A DNA stretch of 64,000 bases from Lentinula raphanica (lineage: Eukaryota > Basidiomycota > Agaricomycetes > Agaricales > Omphalotaceae), in contig JANVFP010000013.1 of the NCBI GenBank assembly GCA_027919835.1, forward strand, positions 558,001 through 622,000, given 5' to 3'. A model generated the notes under the pieces. That model saw only the letters and a program-made list of their open reading frames with translations, ran no database searches and was not told the DNA's origin. Below, piece by piece: positions 30,707 through 43,687 of this stretch (position 1 is its first letter; each line of letters opens with the position of its first letter). The position numbers and the translations under genes are program-made.

Positions 30707-33700
30707 ATGGCGTCCGAAACAGATGCCATTGAACCGTTCCAGGAGGTCAGTCAGAATTAGGCCAGATCGAATTGCGTACTGAGGGGTAGCAGGAAGAAGT
30801 TTCAGGCGAAAATGGAACGATGTATATCTTTCAATGGCTATCCTCAACGAAGAGGAAAGTCGTAACTCTCCCCGGGGTGCGTCATGTATCCGCTGTGTGC
30901 CTTCATGTCCCAGCTCACTTGCAGTATATATGGCACTCCAGGATCAACTGAAGTCACAGCAAGCTGACCTGGAAGCAAGCCTTGTGAAGATAATCCTCGC
31001 TCCTTCACCATATCCTGTTCCCGGACGCGCAATACGCAATGCCGTTGCAAGATGCTTGGTTGCAATCTACAATCGAGGAGAGACCAGACGTTTATTCGAC
31101 ACGCTACAAACTTTGATGAAAGTCGCCTCTGATTTCAAGACCGCGGATAGAGATATTCACAGGACGTGAGGCGTACCCCAAGTCATACAGATGATTGGTG
31201 ATTGACTTTTGTTATCAGGGCAGCCTTGTCCTGCGTCGGAGATCTCATGGCTGTATTTGGAGCACAGGTGCGCTTCAACAGAGTTTCTGTCTCTCATGTG
31301 CTGATGCTTCGTATAGTACATGTCCTTCATAGCCGAAATCACTGTCGTCGCCTTGAAAGCCTCCAAGTCCTCTGGCGTGAGTGATTACTCACTACAGAGC
31401 AATTGACTTGTATTCAACATCCAATACTCATAGACCCCTCTACTCCGGTACCATGCTCTGCTAGCACTGAAAAAATCGTTAGATGCAGCCAAACGTGCTG
31501 TTTCCGATCCCTTATTCAAGGATATACTCAAGAACATGAAGTCTTTCCTCACGGATAAGTGCTTGCCAGTCGAACGTGCAGCTGCAGATGTAGGCTATCA
31601 CTAGATTCCTCTATGTTCGCTCTGATTCCGTGATAGGTTCTCATTTCCCTATTTTCCGGTGCCGACGATGGTCGTTTTCTCTCTACATCAGATGTTGAAT
31701 CCATTTTGGGAGCAGCAGTGAAAAGCTTGGACAATGCTGACCAAGTCACACGACAATCCCTTGCTCGCCTCATCGGCCATGTACTTGCTTCGACACAGAT
31801 TGAGCGTGCGGTCCCGGTATCCGAAACTGCTCACAAGAACAAGAAAGAAGCAGAAGCGAATGATGAGCGTGCTGGTTCACCTATTCAAGCTGCTGCTGAG
31901 GTCACGAAACCGATGCTAACCTCGACAGAGATGTTAAATCATCTGTCTTGGCATTTCAACAAGCCCAACGCTTCTCGAAAACTGAGGATCGCCTTATTTG
32001 ACTGCTACGTCGCACTCTTCAACACGCTCGGGGCGAATTTCGTGGAGAATAATTATGCTCTTATCGTTTCCCATCTTATGACAGAAATCGTGTCTAACCC
32101 ACGAAACAACACGTCGCGGTACGAGGTCTTGCTCATACGCACTCTAGTAGGGATAGTCCTTCGGGATCTCATTGGTGTGAGGATGTTGAGCGAACAAGGG
32201 CAAATTGGAGCGATTCGAGAACTGTCCACGTCTTTCCTGAAGCGGTGGCCTGCGATGATGCCTGGTCAAACTGCTCCAGCATCCTCAGTCTTGGTTGTCG
32301 TTCTGAGGGAGGTCGCAGGGCTCCTTCAGCAACTTGGCAATGCGCCTCCTCCTGTCCAAGATGCTCTCGCAGAACCCCTGATCACACTCTTGGCTCATCC
32401 CAGCCATACGACACGCGTAACAGCGGCTTGGGCTCTTCGCTGCTTCTGTTATTCAACCCCACTTCGTTTACCTAAGATGATCATCACTGTTATTGAAATG
32501 CTACAAAGAGATCTCACCTCTATCCTCTCACCTGCCGCTCCCTCCGATATCGGCACTAGGACTCTAGGCCATGCCTACGGCCTCGCAGCTCTCGTTTCCA
32601 TCATCCGTCAACGACCGTTGTATGTTTCATACGATGTCAGTGCAAAAGTCCTGGACATGTCCATCGAACTTCTCAAACGAGCTGGCGAGCATGATGTCAA
32701 AATCGCCAGTGTTGAGGTTGAAGTATCTTGGATATTAATTGCGTCTCTGATGTCCCTCGGACCAAACTTTGTACGCCCGCATCTGCCCCAGCTTCTTGTT
32801 TTGTGGCGGAATGCGCTTCCAAAGCCTACGACCAAGGACTCGGCTAATAACGCTGGACGGATGTTGAATGAATGGATGTTCCTTCTCCAAGTGAGGGAAA
32901 GTGCATTGGGAGCTATATTTTGTTTCCTACAGCACAACACTACGCTGGTCAATCTCGATGTCGGACGTCGCATCGCTTCTGTACTAGGAAACGCACTCTC
33001 CTTTGCGAACAACTTTACCACTTTGAACATCGAAGAACCCATGGAGCCCCCATTGCCTGGCACGTACAAGAAAGGCCTTCCAGTCAGAGGCAGAGAGGCT
33101 TTACTCCGTAGGAGAGTATATCAGTGTTTTTCTATACTAGGATTCTCGGGTATAACTGAATCGACTCAGTCAACACTGCTTCAATCGGTCGTCAGTCTAT
33201 TCGCTAGTCCGGAAGGATATGCTGGATCCTCAGTCCAAGCAGCTATCACCTCCTCGTCTGGTAGTTTTACAAACGTGTGGCAAAGCTCTGATGGTTATGC
33301 CTATGGCGTGACAGCTATCGAAGTTTCGGATGACAGTGTTGTCGCCAATGACGCGGCTGTGAATGGGGGTGACAAGCTCAATCGAGACCCAGTCGAGCTT
33401 GCGATAGACAACTTGGTGTGTGTCATGCATGAAGTGGCAGGCTCTTTTGCTCACGATTCCTTCAGTTAAGGAAGCCGATTCTCGCTGGCTGTGAGCACGA
33501 TCCTCTCAGTCTATGCCAGCTAGATGTATCAAAGACCGAGTATAGCATGCTTGAGCCTCCTCCTCCAGCCACTTGTGTCGTAGACTCTGCCATCAATCTG
33601 TTCGCAGATTTGCTTCCTTTACAAGAATCAGCGTCAATTACTCGAACGATAACTCAGCTGCTCGATTCCGTCCATTCCTCGAAGCTCGACAGAAACATTG

Positions 33701-36700
33701 GTCGAAAGGCTGCAGTGCAAGTGAATGCTGCAATCGCGCTCGTGTTGACCTTGCGTTCTGCGACAACATCACACTATCGCGAAAGCCGGGACACGTTTGG
33801 TAATCCCCAACTCACGAACCTTCTTTCTTCGTTCTTGAAGGTCTGTGCTGTGTTGCTCTCTTGTCATAATCTGACGAGCCTCGAATAGGAAACGTTAGTC
33901 AATGGTGATCGTGTCCTGAGATCGGCGAGTAGTGAATCGATTGGACGCTTAGCTAGTCTCGCTGGTACCAATTTCCTCACCAGCCAAATGAAAACACTGT
34001 ACGAAGAAGTCGTCAGCAATCGTGATCCTTATGCGCGCTCTGGTTGCGCCCTTGCCTTCGGTGCTATGTATGACCACGTAGGAGGCCTTGCAGCGGGCGC
34101 AGTACTCAAGACAACTGTTGGTGTTCTTATGTCTTTGAGTAACGACCCACATCCTGTTGTGCATTTCTTTGCTCTAAATGCACTTGCACGCGTCATCAAC
34201 GCGGCCAGTCTGGCATATTCTCCATACGTGCCAAAGACTCTCAGTATGCTACTCCAAGTATACTCAAGCGAATCGCATGAACCGGAGGGTGGAATTCTAT
34301 CAAACGCGAACCTCAGTGGCGACTATCCTGCTTATCCTGTAGTATGCCAGATAATTGACGCCGTGATCACTGTTCTCGGACCCGATATACAAGATTCCGT
34401 CAAAACAAGAACACTGCTTCAGAACCTTGTCCATGGTTTCTTCCTGGAGGATGACCAGGGGATTTTGGTCGAGGCAATCAAATGCCAGCAACATTTCTTG
34501 ATGTTTGCTCCAGAGCATGTCAATATCCCTGCCCTTGTCAAAAGCTTCCGAAGCCATCTATCATCCTCTCGGCGACCGTTGAAGGTCGCATCTATCAATG
34601 CATTCTACCAACTTGTACAGAGGGATGCTCTAGTGATGTCTAAGCTAGGTGGAGATCTTCTCGTTGAGGATCTGTTCGGTATGCTCGACGACGATTCCTC
34701 CGTGGATGGTGTCCGGAATGTGATCACAAGCTGGCTGGAGCAGACTGTTGTATACAATCCTTCTGCTTGGATTGATCTCTGTCAGCGAATCATGTCGCGG
34801 ACTACTGCCTCTCAGCAAGTGACCGACGCCGCTAACTCCAGAGATGATGAAGGAGAATCCTTGAACCTTGGGAATCAAGAAGGAGGTCGAAGCCGCCAGA
34901 CTTCCCGATGGAGGACACAGTTATTTGCTCTGCAGTGTCTGCATCATATATGTACAGTTGTGTCCAAAAGTGGTAGAAGAGAACATCTGGATATCACCTT
35001 TGCAAGAAGTAGGGACATCCCTACATCCGGCCTGCTGATTACACGCGTGCCAGATCTCATTAAGATGGCGTTTACTGCTTCCACTGCATATGTTACAGAA
35101 ATCCGTCTCGAAGGTCTGGTTGTCCTACAAGATGTGATACAGGTATGTTCTGCTTCAAGCAGTTTTGTCACTATCGCTGACGATGTACACAATTGGTCAG
35201 ATCTTTGCAACATCGCCTGACCCAGCCTTTGAAGATGCGCTCTTACTGGAACAGCATCAAGCTCCGATAACTGCTGCTCTTACTCCTGCATTTTCTGCAG
35301 ACTCGACCCCTGAAATCCTGGCTTCCGCTGTACATGCTTGTGCAATATTTGTCGGCTGTGGGGTTGTAAAGGATGTAACAAGGATGGGCCGTATCTTGAA
35401 ACTATTGACAGTCGCTTTAGAGCAGTCGAAAGGTAAGTATCAATTGATTCCAGAGATTTGGTCCCTCCTTACAGCTCCTTACCTGCTCTAGATTCGGGGA
35501 TGGTTTCGCTGGGCGAGACCGGCGAACTAAGTCCAAACGGCTCTGCCATGTTAAGAATATCCACGCTCTCCGCTTGGGCACAGCTAGAAGTGGCTAGTCA
35601 CCAACAGGCTTACCTTGTTGATGTTGTAAAACCATATCGGGCAATCCTGGCGACTATGTGGATAGCAGCATTGCGTGACTACGCCAACATCCGGGTTGAT
35701 TCTGAGTTTCTTCATGACAATTCATCAGCTGCTCTGGATTCAACGTATTCAAGTCTCGGTAAAGAAGTACTGCTTCCGGTATGTTATCGTCCTCAGTCCG
35801 TTATGTATGTAAACTCAGCTATTCTAGTACTATGTCGATGCTTGGTCAATCATCCTGCAGGCAGTGGCATCGTCCATGCAAGCCAAAGATCCGTATATTG
35901 CGGCTGCAATGGATGGAAGCGAGTCGATCACGAATTCTGACAACTCACAACGATCGCGAGAGGAGCCTACCACGTTTTTCTATATTGTCTTTGGTTTGGT
36001 GTATGAGGCGCTCGCACAAGCTTCGACAGATTCATTAACGAACTCTGCTACGCGTCAGGCATCTGTCATCGCTTCGCTTCAAGCTCTGAAGTCCCTAGTC
36101 AAACCAGAATATGCTGGAAATGCTATACTAGACCCTGCCATATTTGACGAATTCATCAGTATATGCTACCGACTGGCCATGACAGAAGCTGCACCTATTC
36201 AGATACACCTAATCGAAGTTATGACCGTTTTTGCAGCGAGTCAAAGGACAAGGCAAGAGGGTTTCATCGTCATCATATCACCACTGGGTCATTGATTTTG
36301 TACTTCTTGTATCAGCACCACGGAGAGCATGTCATCAAGCTCTCCTCAATCTCACTGTCTTAGGATCTGCGCGCACATTCTACGACATTCAATCTCTCAT
36401 TCAACTGGTCCCATTATTCGTAAGCTTCTGTAGTCGCCTCTGCGATTGTCTACTCATACTATTCAGAGGGGGACATCTCGAATCGGGTAAAGATGGTCCT
36501 TGCAGCATTCTCGGCGTTCGCGACAGTGGCAGCCAGTGCTTCGACAACTTTCCGAGAAGACGTTCGGTCTGTTGGTATCCTCCTTTATAGTGGTATAGTT
36601 GTCCTTTTCTAAAACCTTTGTTATGTTTTGATTTCCAAGTTTCTTAGAAATCTTGAAGGATGAATCGAACGACATCGATTTAGCTGGACCTACATTTCCC

Positions 36701-37628
36701 TCACTCAAAGCACTTTTGGACCTCCCCCTGGCTTCGTCTCCAGATGCTCAAGATAGATACCAAAGATTGATTCATGGGCTATTATCGGCGTGCCTACTCA
36801 ATATTGATGAGATGCGGTACGTACATTCACTCATACATGATAGGCAATCGACCGATCTTGTGCAGAGGACGCCAAGGTGTCGCATGTACAAAAAAAGTGA
36901 AGAACAATTTACTGGCGACAGTGTTGATTTTGACAGCAATTCCGCCAACGGTCAAAGTTGGGCAAGCTGTCCTCGAACATGCTTGTTTCCTGATTTCTCA
37001 GAAACTTCTTGAAACGCATGAGGTATCTATATGTTTGATCTCGCCCACTCTTTCTCATATATCATCATTTCAGGTATCGTTAACTGCTGCACATTGCGCG
37101 AGGACGTTAATAGCTGCATCGGCGTCAGGGAACATCCTACTCCGCTGTTGTGTCAAACTACTCATGCCTGCTTTGATCGAATGCATCGCCAAGATGGTAC
37201 CACTAGTAAACGATGGTACAATATCTGAAAGTCATGCCACAGCTATCAGTGAAGTGTTGAAAGCCTTTGCGATCTTCTTTGGATCTTTGACCGAAGCCGC
37301 ACGTAAGTGTGCTCTAATCTCATGTTCTTTAGTAGACCAACGTTCTCTTTGAACAGGAACACGGCTGCTGGGAGTCTTGTTACCGACAATCAGTCTCCTT
37401 CTCGCCAACTCGCAAAATTCTCCTTCGCCCGTTGTTGCACAAAGCATCAAACAGTTGCTTTCCTATGCGACAATATCCCCTGCTGCATTCAAAGAGGCGG
37501 CGTCCAAGTTAGACGTTCCTACGCGGGAGCTCTTAGAATTCTCTATCCGCAGGGCGGTTGGAGGGGGGCCACAGACCACTGTGGTGCAGAACACGGTCAA
37601 ACCGCAGATATCTCTGCGGTCATTTTAG
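30707..37628 (+). CDS. LAA1: HEATR5/Laa1-type HEAT-repeat protein (AP-1 clathrin adaptor accessory)
   Basis: A large gene with about 20 short introns encoding roughly 1,950 residues, close to the length of yeast Laa1 and animal HEATR5. It begins MASETDAIEPFQE, splices to YIFQWLSSTKRKVVTLPG, then runs through HEAT-like helices along its whole length: VPGRAIRNAVARCLVAIYNRGETRRLFDT, TRQSLARLIGHVLAST, SRKLRIALFDCYVALFNTLGANFVENNYALIVSHLM, HTTRVTAAWALRCFCYSTPLRLP, GHAYGLAALVSIIRQRPLYVSYDVSAKVLD, ESALGAIFCFLQHN, DPYARSGCALAFGAMYDHVGGLAAGAVLKTTVGVLMSLSNDPHPVVHFFALNALARVI, GFFLEDDQGILVEAIKCQQHFLMFAPEHVN. This combination is diagnostic for the HEATR5 family, which works with AP-1 in trans-Golgi/endosome clathrin traffic. 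Apparent frame breaks at 33466 and 33886 are resolved by introns 33416-33465 and 33841-33888. The stop is at 37626-37628. Exact borders of the first and last few exons are less sure. Confidence 0.88.
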
Positions 37629-38096
37629 GACAGAGTCGGCGTTAAATATACTCAAGAATTGTACTACCTGCATCAGTACACCAGATTCAAGATTAGTTAT
37701 CTTTCCGAAGAAAAAATAGCCTCTTGCAAGTTGGGATGCTAACGCTACTGCCGTCGATTAGAAATTCAGAAAGTCCCTTGCCGTGCTGGATATAGTAATA
37801 TGCATGCTTGGGGGCCGAGGCTAGAGCTTTCGAACACATACATGATGATAGGCAGAAATCACCACGAAACTGCTAACACCTTGTCAAACTGAATGCCAAT
37901 GAACATCCAGTAGATGCATCGTTTTCAAAACTTATACCAATCCAGCAAAATGACTTTGGTTGTCAATCGATCATTGGGTATCCCAGCCCTTTTCGATTCG
38001 AGTACGAGGGAGTACGAGAGCGAGCATGTGTGTTGTTGGGATGTGAACATGAGGATACATAGATCATATATGCAGTACAATGAAGAATGGGACAAT
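37629..38096. other. intergenic stretch between convergent HEATR5 and RPL43
   Basis: It holds the 3' ends of two convergent genes. No other coding sequence was seen. Confidence 0.5.
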
Positions 38097-38595
38097 CTAT
38101 GCCTCTGTGAGTTCGCGCAGACGACGGACAGTCCTAGGTTAAGGTATAAGTCAATGAAAATTCAATCATTAGCATAGATGCGACGTACGATCTAACTGTT
38201 GCTGCTGCCGTTGTCGAAACACTCCATGCTCCTCCTGCAATGACTTTGCTGCACGACCCGCATGACCAGATTCCAACGGCCTGTCTCTTGACTGAGTCCT
38301 AAGACGAATATTTATCAGAAGATTGACTATGAGGCGATGCGGAGACAGCACACCTTTCCACAGAAGGGGCAGGTATATCTCGCATGTTGGGAGATTTCCA
38401 TCTTTTTGACCTGCTTTCGCAGAGAGGCACCGTATCGCTACAATCGGTATCGGTTGAGCATTTCTGACCATACCATCGCGACGGAGGTTTACTCACAGTA
38501 CCGTATTTACCAGTGATTCCGACCTTCTTCGTGCGTTTTGTCTACCAACAAAGTGAGTCCAGAGTCTTTCTATGCACGAAGGGATTGCTGACCAT
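38097..38595 (-). CDS. RPL43: 60S ribosomal protein L43 (eL43, formerly L37a)
   Basis: Five exons on the minus strand. The ATG alone forms the first coding exon (38593-38595, donor GTCAGC). Next come [78 protein letters not shown] and [11 protein letters not shown] with TAG at 38097-38099. The total is about 92 residues, the usual length. The zinc-binding C-P-F-C and C-G-S-C pairs are intact. It is a component of the large ribosomal subunit near the E site. All introns have GT/AG ends and are 50-60 bp. Like RPS4 in this window, it starts with an initiator-codon-only exon. It is divergent from the dehydrogenase at 39065. Confidence 0.92.
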
Positions 38596-39002
38596 ATTTT
38601 CTTGAGGGGAGGACGGCGATTAACGATTTGGACAAAGCTTTCACGAAGGAATCTCTCATCGTGAGAACTATTTGCATAAACTAGCTAGCTGGAGTACACG
38701 TGATGCCGACGCCGTCATGTCACGGACCGAATATGTTTTTCCACGCGTACTTTCGGCCACTCTCGGCCCTCGGGGCAGATCCTGCCAGGATCCTGCACTT
38801 GCCAATGCGAAGAATCTGTGCCGCTGCGAAGTGGTCTTCCTCCTCTTCTGTCGTCATCAAGGTCTGCTGTATACTTACATTGGTTAATTTCAATTGATGA
38901 CAATGCGATGGTTATTAACTGCTCATTATAAATCCTCTACTACTCCTCCGTTGGATATCCGACAAGCCCAAGACACTGATTACAAGTGATGGGTCTGGGA
39001 TG

Positions 39003-39014
39003 GCTATATAAACT
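39003..39014 (+). promoter_or_regulatory. TATA box of the dehydrogenase gene
   Basis: CTATATAAAC lies about 60 bp before the ATG at 39065, in a GC-balanced context. It is the clearest TATA box in the window and suggests a regulated gene. Confidence 0.55.
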
Positions 39015-39064
39015 CGAGACTTTGCCTCCTGCAACAAACACTTCAATCCTTGCTCAAGACAACC

Positions 39065-40372
39065 ATGGGGAACCGAACCTTCCAGGAAATGATAGACGAA
39101 CAGAAGAAGGGAATGCCGCCAGTACTCAAAGGTGATCTTACTGGGAAGACTGTCATGGTCACCGGTGCAAACAGCGGTATCGGATTTGAGGCTGCAAAAC
39201 ATTTCGCCACTATGAATCCTGCCAGGCTCGTCATCGTTTGCCGCACCATCGCAAAGGCCCAGGACAGTATTAAGCGTGAGTACCGTGCGAGTCGTTTTTC
39301 AACCATCCTTTGCTGATCATGGGTTTCATCAGAGATCCAAGCCGAGACTGGATACAAGAATGCGGAGCCTATGGCACTCGAATTGAGCAGCTTCCGCTCG
39401 ATCTCCGAGTCCGTTACTCAGGCGACCAAAACCTTGGACCGTCTGGACATCCTCGTCGAAAATGCCGCTGTATCTACAGGATATGAGTATATCCCTACTG
39501 AAGACGGCTGGGAAACCATGTACGTCCCAAACATAACGAGCTTCTGTATTCTTTGAGACTGAAAATTGAAACACAGGCTCCAGGTCAATTCGTTGGGACC
39601 AGCATTGCATGCCCTCCTCTTGCTTCCGCTCATATCGAAGACGGCCAGAGAACACCCTGTGGTCCCGCGCATAGTAGTGGTTTCAAGTGAAGTAATTTTC
39701 TTTCCCGATGGCACTATTGGGTCGGATGCACTAGCCGCAGAGAATACTCTTCGAACGCTTTCGTCCAAAGAATATTGCACTCCAGAGTAGGCTCATTGAA
39801 GGCACTGATCCTGAGCACCGTTTCTCATCCATGACCTTTGCAGGATCTTGCGTATTCGCTATGTCCAATCGAAGAGTATGTTTGTCAACTCAAAGCATTG
39901 ATTTCCCTTCTCACACAAGAACCCATCAGTCCTCAATACGATGTTCGTGCGTAAACTCGCAACTTTGCTGCCCAACAATATCGTGCCAGTATCTCTGAAC
40001 CCTGGATTCTGCGTGTCTGGGCTGCGTCGGAAACATGAGAACGGAGAGGAAGCAGAAAGATTCAAAAAGATGGAAGATGAGTTTGGCTATACTTCAGAAG
40101 AAGGTAGTCGTCAAATTATCTATGCCGCCATCGGTGGAAAAGACCAGGAACTTCGTGGAGCGTTCACGAGTTACTCGCAAGTGCTGGAAATTTCAGACTG
40201 GATGTTGAGCGATGAAGGTAAGAAGGCAGAGGAAAAGACTTGGGTAAGTGCCCCCTCATTTTCTGCCTTGTGGTATCGATATTTACTCGTATCTTAGACG
40301 GAGATGCTTGAGGTTCTCAATCAAGCTGACGAAAGGATCCCTCAGATTGTCAAGGAATTTCTGAAGGCATAG
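39065..40372 (+). CDS. short-chain dehydrogenase/reductase (SDR)
   Basis: A multi-exon gene of about 330 residues, ATG 39065, TAG 40370-40372. The N-terminal Rossmann motif is VMVTGANSGIGFEAAK (TGxxxGIG, residues about 31-38). LVIVCRTIAKAQ follows the second strand, with Arg at the position that favours NADP(H). LDILVENAAVSTG is the NNAG-type motif, RIVVVSSEVIFF carries the catalytic Ser, and RYVQSKILNTMFVRKL gives Tyr-x3-Lys. That YxxxK motif lies on a small exon (about 39845-39871) that must be spliced to its neighbours. NIVPVSLNPGFCVSGL is the PG motif. Overall it resembles the WWOX/retinol-dehydrogenase-like SDRs that are numerous in fungi. All catalytic residues are present, so it should be active, but the substrate is unknown. 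A TATA box precedes it. Confidence 0.85.
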
Positions 40373-41880
40373 TAAAGGAAATGTTGAGAAATGTCGAGAA
40401 GATGTAGTTATGTATAATACACCATCCCTTGATTTTGTTTCTGAATGGAACATCAGCAACTCTATCCCTCAACTCGTACTGTGGATTTCGTCCTACTCGC
40501 ACTTCGATTATGTTCCTCTCCAGCCCTCTCTTCGTCTTCCTGCAGACTTCAAACTTCATCGTCGTATGGTTGGCGCAGCAACTGGCTCCCACCTCAGACC
40601 TGTCTTCTTATCGATTGATTGTCACTTGGTCCCGCTAGTTCACCACCACTTCTCATGCTTTCTTGACTCGATCAACAGCTACGACTAACTTACATGCTTT
40701 TTTCCTGTTTGCAGACATCAAAGTAATGCACCTCGGACAACAGAAGCTGAAAATCATCTTGCGCTTTTCTCAAGATCAGCAAGGTACGTATTTTACAAAA
40801 TGTCATCCATATCTCTCTTTGACTAACATTCACAGAGTACCGATTATAGGTTATCTCGCTGCCTTCACGGGAGCTGGGGCTCGGATTGCATTCCGGCGAC
40901 TCTAACGTGACTATATGGAGTTGAAAGGTGGTCATGTCACTAGCTGAACAACTGTCCGAGTCCTGCCACTTGTAATCATACTTGCCCAGTCACATCAATC
41001 CTGGCTCATGATGCATAGAGTGACGAACTACCTCATGAGTCCATGCACGATGAACTACCAAGCTGATCCTGGATAACCGTCGACTAGCCCTCCTCAAGCC
41101 TCACCGGTTTCCTCCAAATCTTTTGAAATGCCTAGACCATAGTATGAGATTGGTGCGTCTACGGCTTGTTAATCCTGACATCCAGTCGGCACACAACTTC
41201 GGAATTCCTCTAGCATAGAACAATTGGAGACTCAGACGACCATGATCGTTCCCTCTTAGGCTGTCTCGCTTTCCGCTACCTATTCTTGCGTCGACTCGGT
41301 CAACCGTGAAGGTGATCTGATTTCTCGATAAGTATCGGTAATATTGTCCCCATCATACACCTCATTTCCTATCTTTTTTTCATCGAAGAATTTCAAAGGC
41401 AGAACCTCAATGATTTCTTTGTTATCCCAAACGTTGATCTCTATAGAACTGTTGGCCAATCTTTCTTACTACCGGGAGTGGTATGCCAGGGAATCAAGAT
41501 AACAGCCAAGTTCAATTTCCCCCACTACATAGTGTTCAAGTTTGCATCTTGTCTGGCTAGGCAAATCGAAACTCTGAATTAAGTGTTAACAATAAGGGCT
41601 ATGTACGACTCACGAGTATATGTAACTTCCAGTATCTACTTCATCAGCCTTTCGGTAGTCTATAATTATAGATGCTCGAACACACACAATGATTGTATTG
41701 AGTTGTATACATTTGGCACTCTGTCCACTACCTCAGATTGTGAGCAATGACTCTGAAATTATATCTGATATACATATGCTGTACAGCTTTGGTCAATGTA
41801 TAACGCAGAAACTTGTAAATGGTGAGAGTGCAATGAGCGGGACCATGATCCTTGTGATTGCGAGGCCCCCGGGCCCGTCA
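40373..41880. other. gene-poor stretch of 1.5 kb
   Basis: Only short frames occur. One region (40510-40900, plus strand) has some protein-like composition with possible introns, but gives no domain or start. The rest looks like decayed intergenic DNA. No terminal repeats were seen. Confidence 0.35.
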
Positions 41881-43494
41881 CTACATAAAACCAGGAGGAA
41901 GCAGTCTAGTCTCTAATAAGACGTTACGACTGCCTTTATAGCTAGGTAGCGTAAGTATCCCACAAACATCCCGATTGCCATTTGTTACACGAAACCCCAC
42001 GGAATACCAATATCCCCCCCTATAAGAATCAAGAGCAGGACACTGATCATTGATGTGAAATGTGTCCAAACTTCGAACTTCTTTTGCTAGCAGGGATGCG
42101 TACCAAAGTAGTCCTGTTTCCACACGAGCACGTTGAGCATCTGAGGCGTCTGTGGAATCAACTTGACGAATAGGTGGCAGAGATTTGTTCCTTTCAAAGA
42201 ATTCAAGTCGTTCAAGAACATTATTTATAGATAATTCGTTGAGAGATGAAAACTGTCCCAGTGCTGTTGCAAGATCATTCTAGAATTGATGAGGGTCAGC
42301 ATGAAATAAGGTAAGATAGTGTAATCAAATAACGAACGACATGATATATGTGCTTGGAGTTGCTACTGAACAGGAGACTAAGCTGTTTGACTTTTGGGAA
42401 TGAAGACGCAAGGGGTTTGAATAATTGAGTCAGAGATGCGTCGGTAGAGCCCAGCGATTTTATTGTCAAGGTGAGGCCTATGACACACCAATGTTGGGAA
42501 GACCTGCCGTTAGTTTTACGAAAACCAACATGATGCATGTAGAAAACGGTTCGAAGCTTCTGCCTTCGGAATTCTTCAACGAAAGAAGATATAAACGGAG
42601 GTGCATCACAGATGAGATATTCTCCAGGATCATAAAAGAGCCAGAGCTCGTTCAGAGTAGGATGCGTTGACAAGAGCATAGAGAGACACAAGTATGAGAC
42701 GGACGTCACATCCTCTTCTGGACTTCGCATTTCGATTTTTTGTAGTCCAGTGAAGTCCTTGGATCGATACTGATAGTGAGGTGAGTTGAGAGGGATGTCC
42801 ATGAGCTCGAGGCGTAGTAGCCTTATGCCCCGACTGAGATATTTGTCGGATTCAGGAGAGAAGATCCAATCCGACGTTTGACGCCACAGTATGACTTTTG
42901 ATAGATCAGTGTCACACATAGACTCTCCTGGTATTTGGTAGACCAGAACTGATGTAACACTGGGGTGCGCAAGTAGGGCTCGGAACAAGACAGTATCATG
43001 CTTGCAGTCTGAAAATTCGACATTGGAAAGATGATTGAGTTGTCGCAGAATTTGAATAATGATTTCGTCTCTCCTAGACTTTTTATCATGGAACTGGGAT
43101 ATGCTATCGCATGCGCACTCGCCGAAACGCAAAAATCTGCGGACGTCAGTCGTGGAATAGACAGTGATCTGTATCAAACGTACTTGATATATCTTGACAG
43201 AGCCGCGAGATCCTTCTCCAATCTTGCTGCGTCCTCCAATGGAATACACCGAACTGCAATGTTTGCGAAGAGGAAAGGCATGCAAACTCGGCGTAGCCGC
43301 CAATCAGCTACAGAAAGCGCGACGAGTTCGGGCGAAGGATGCTTGAACATGTTTGGAGCTTCATAGAAGTCTGACACTCCATTGATTGGGTATGCGGCAT
43401 ACTCAACGATAGAGTGAAGTAGTTCGTTGGGCAGTGGCATGTATAGTGGCATGGTGGTTGACTTTAGAAACCGAAGTAACTTAGCGCCCGCCAT
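41881..43494 (-). CDS. F-box/LRR-like protein, tandem copy 1
   Basis: Three exons on the minus strand, ending at TAG 41881-41883. The N-terminus has the F-box core MPLPNELLHSIVEYAAYPI, then LVALSVADWRLRRVCMPFLFANIAVRCI. Exon 2 holds leucine-rich segments (QLNHLSNVEFSDCKHDTVLFRALLAHPSVTSVLVYQI, FTGLQKIEM, LLSTHPTLNELWLFYDP, FPKVKQLSLLF). Exon 3 ends VETGLLWYASLLAKEVRSLDTFHINDQ and ETRLLPPGFM. F-box proteins select substrates for SCF ubiquitin ligases; the LRR-like part would bind them. This and the next gene are about 40 per cent similar by eye throughout, including exon borders. The true start may be the Met just before PLPNELL instead of 43494. Such families are strongly expanded in mushroom fungi. 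Confidence 0.68.
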
Positions 43495-43687
43495 TGTGTG
43501 GTTTTTGCTATTTTCTTTTAGCGTCTAAGTACTAAGTAGCGGTCTTTATTATAAGTATGTACCACTGTCACTGGAGGAACTGGTAGTAATTAGATCTAAT
43601 ACATCGTGTATTGTGCAGCGTGAAAAGTCATGTTTCGATGTCAAACGATCCAAGTAGTTGCAATGTCGTTAGTCATTAGTATATACA

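Noticed and set aside
33416..33888. Apparent stops and frame breaks in the HEATR5 gene suggesting a pseudogene
   Set aside because: Introns with GT/AG ends at 33416-33465 and 33841-33888 restore one continuous frame (NL-LRKPILAG and FLK-ETLVNGD).
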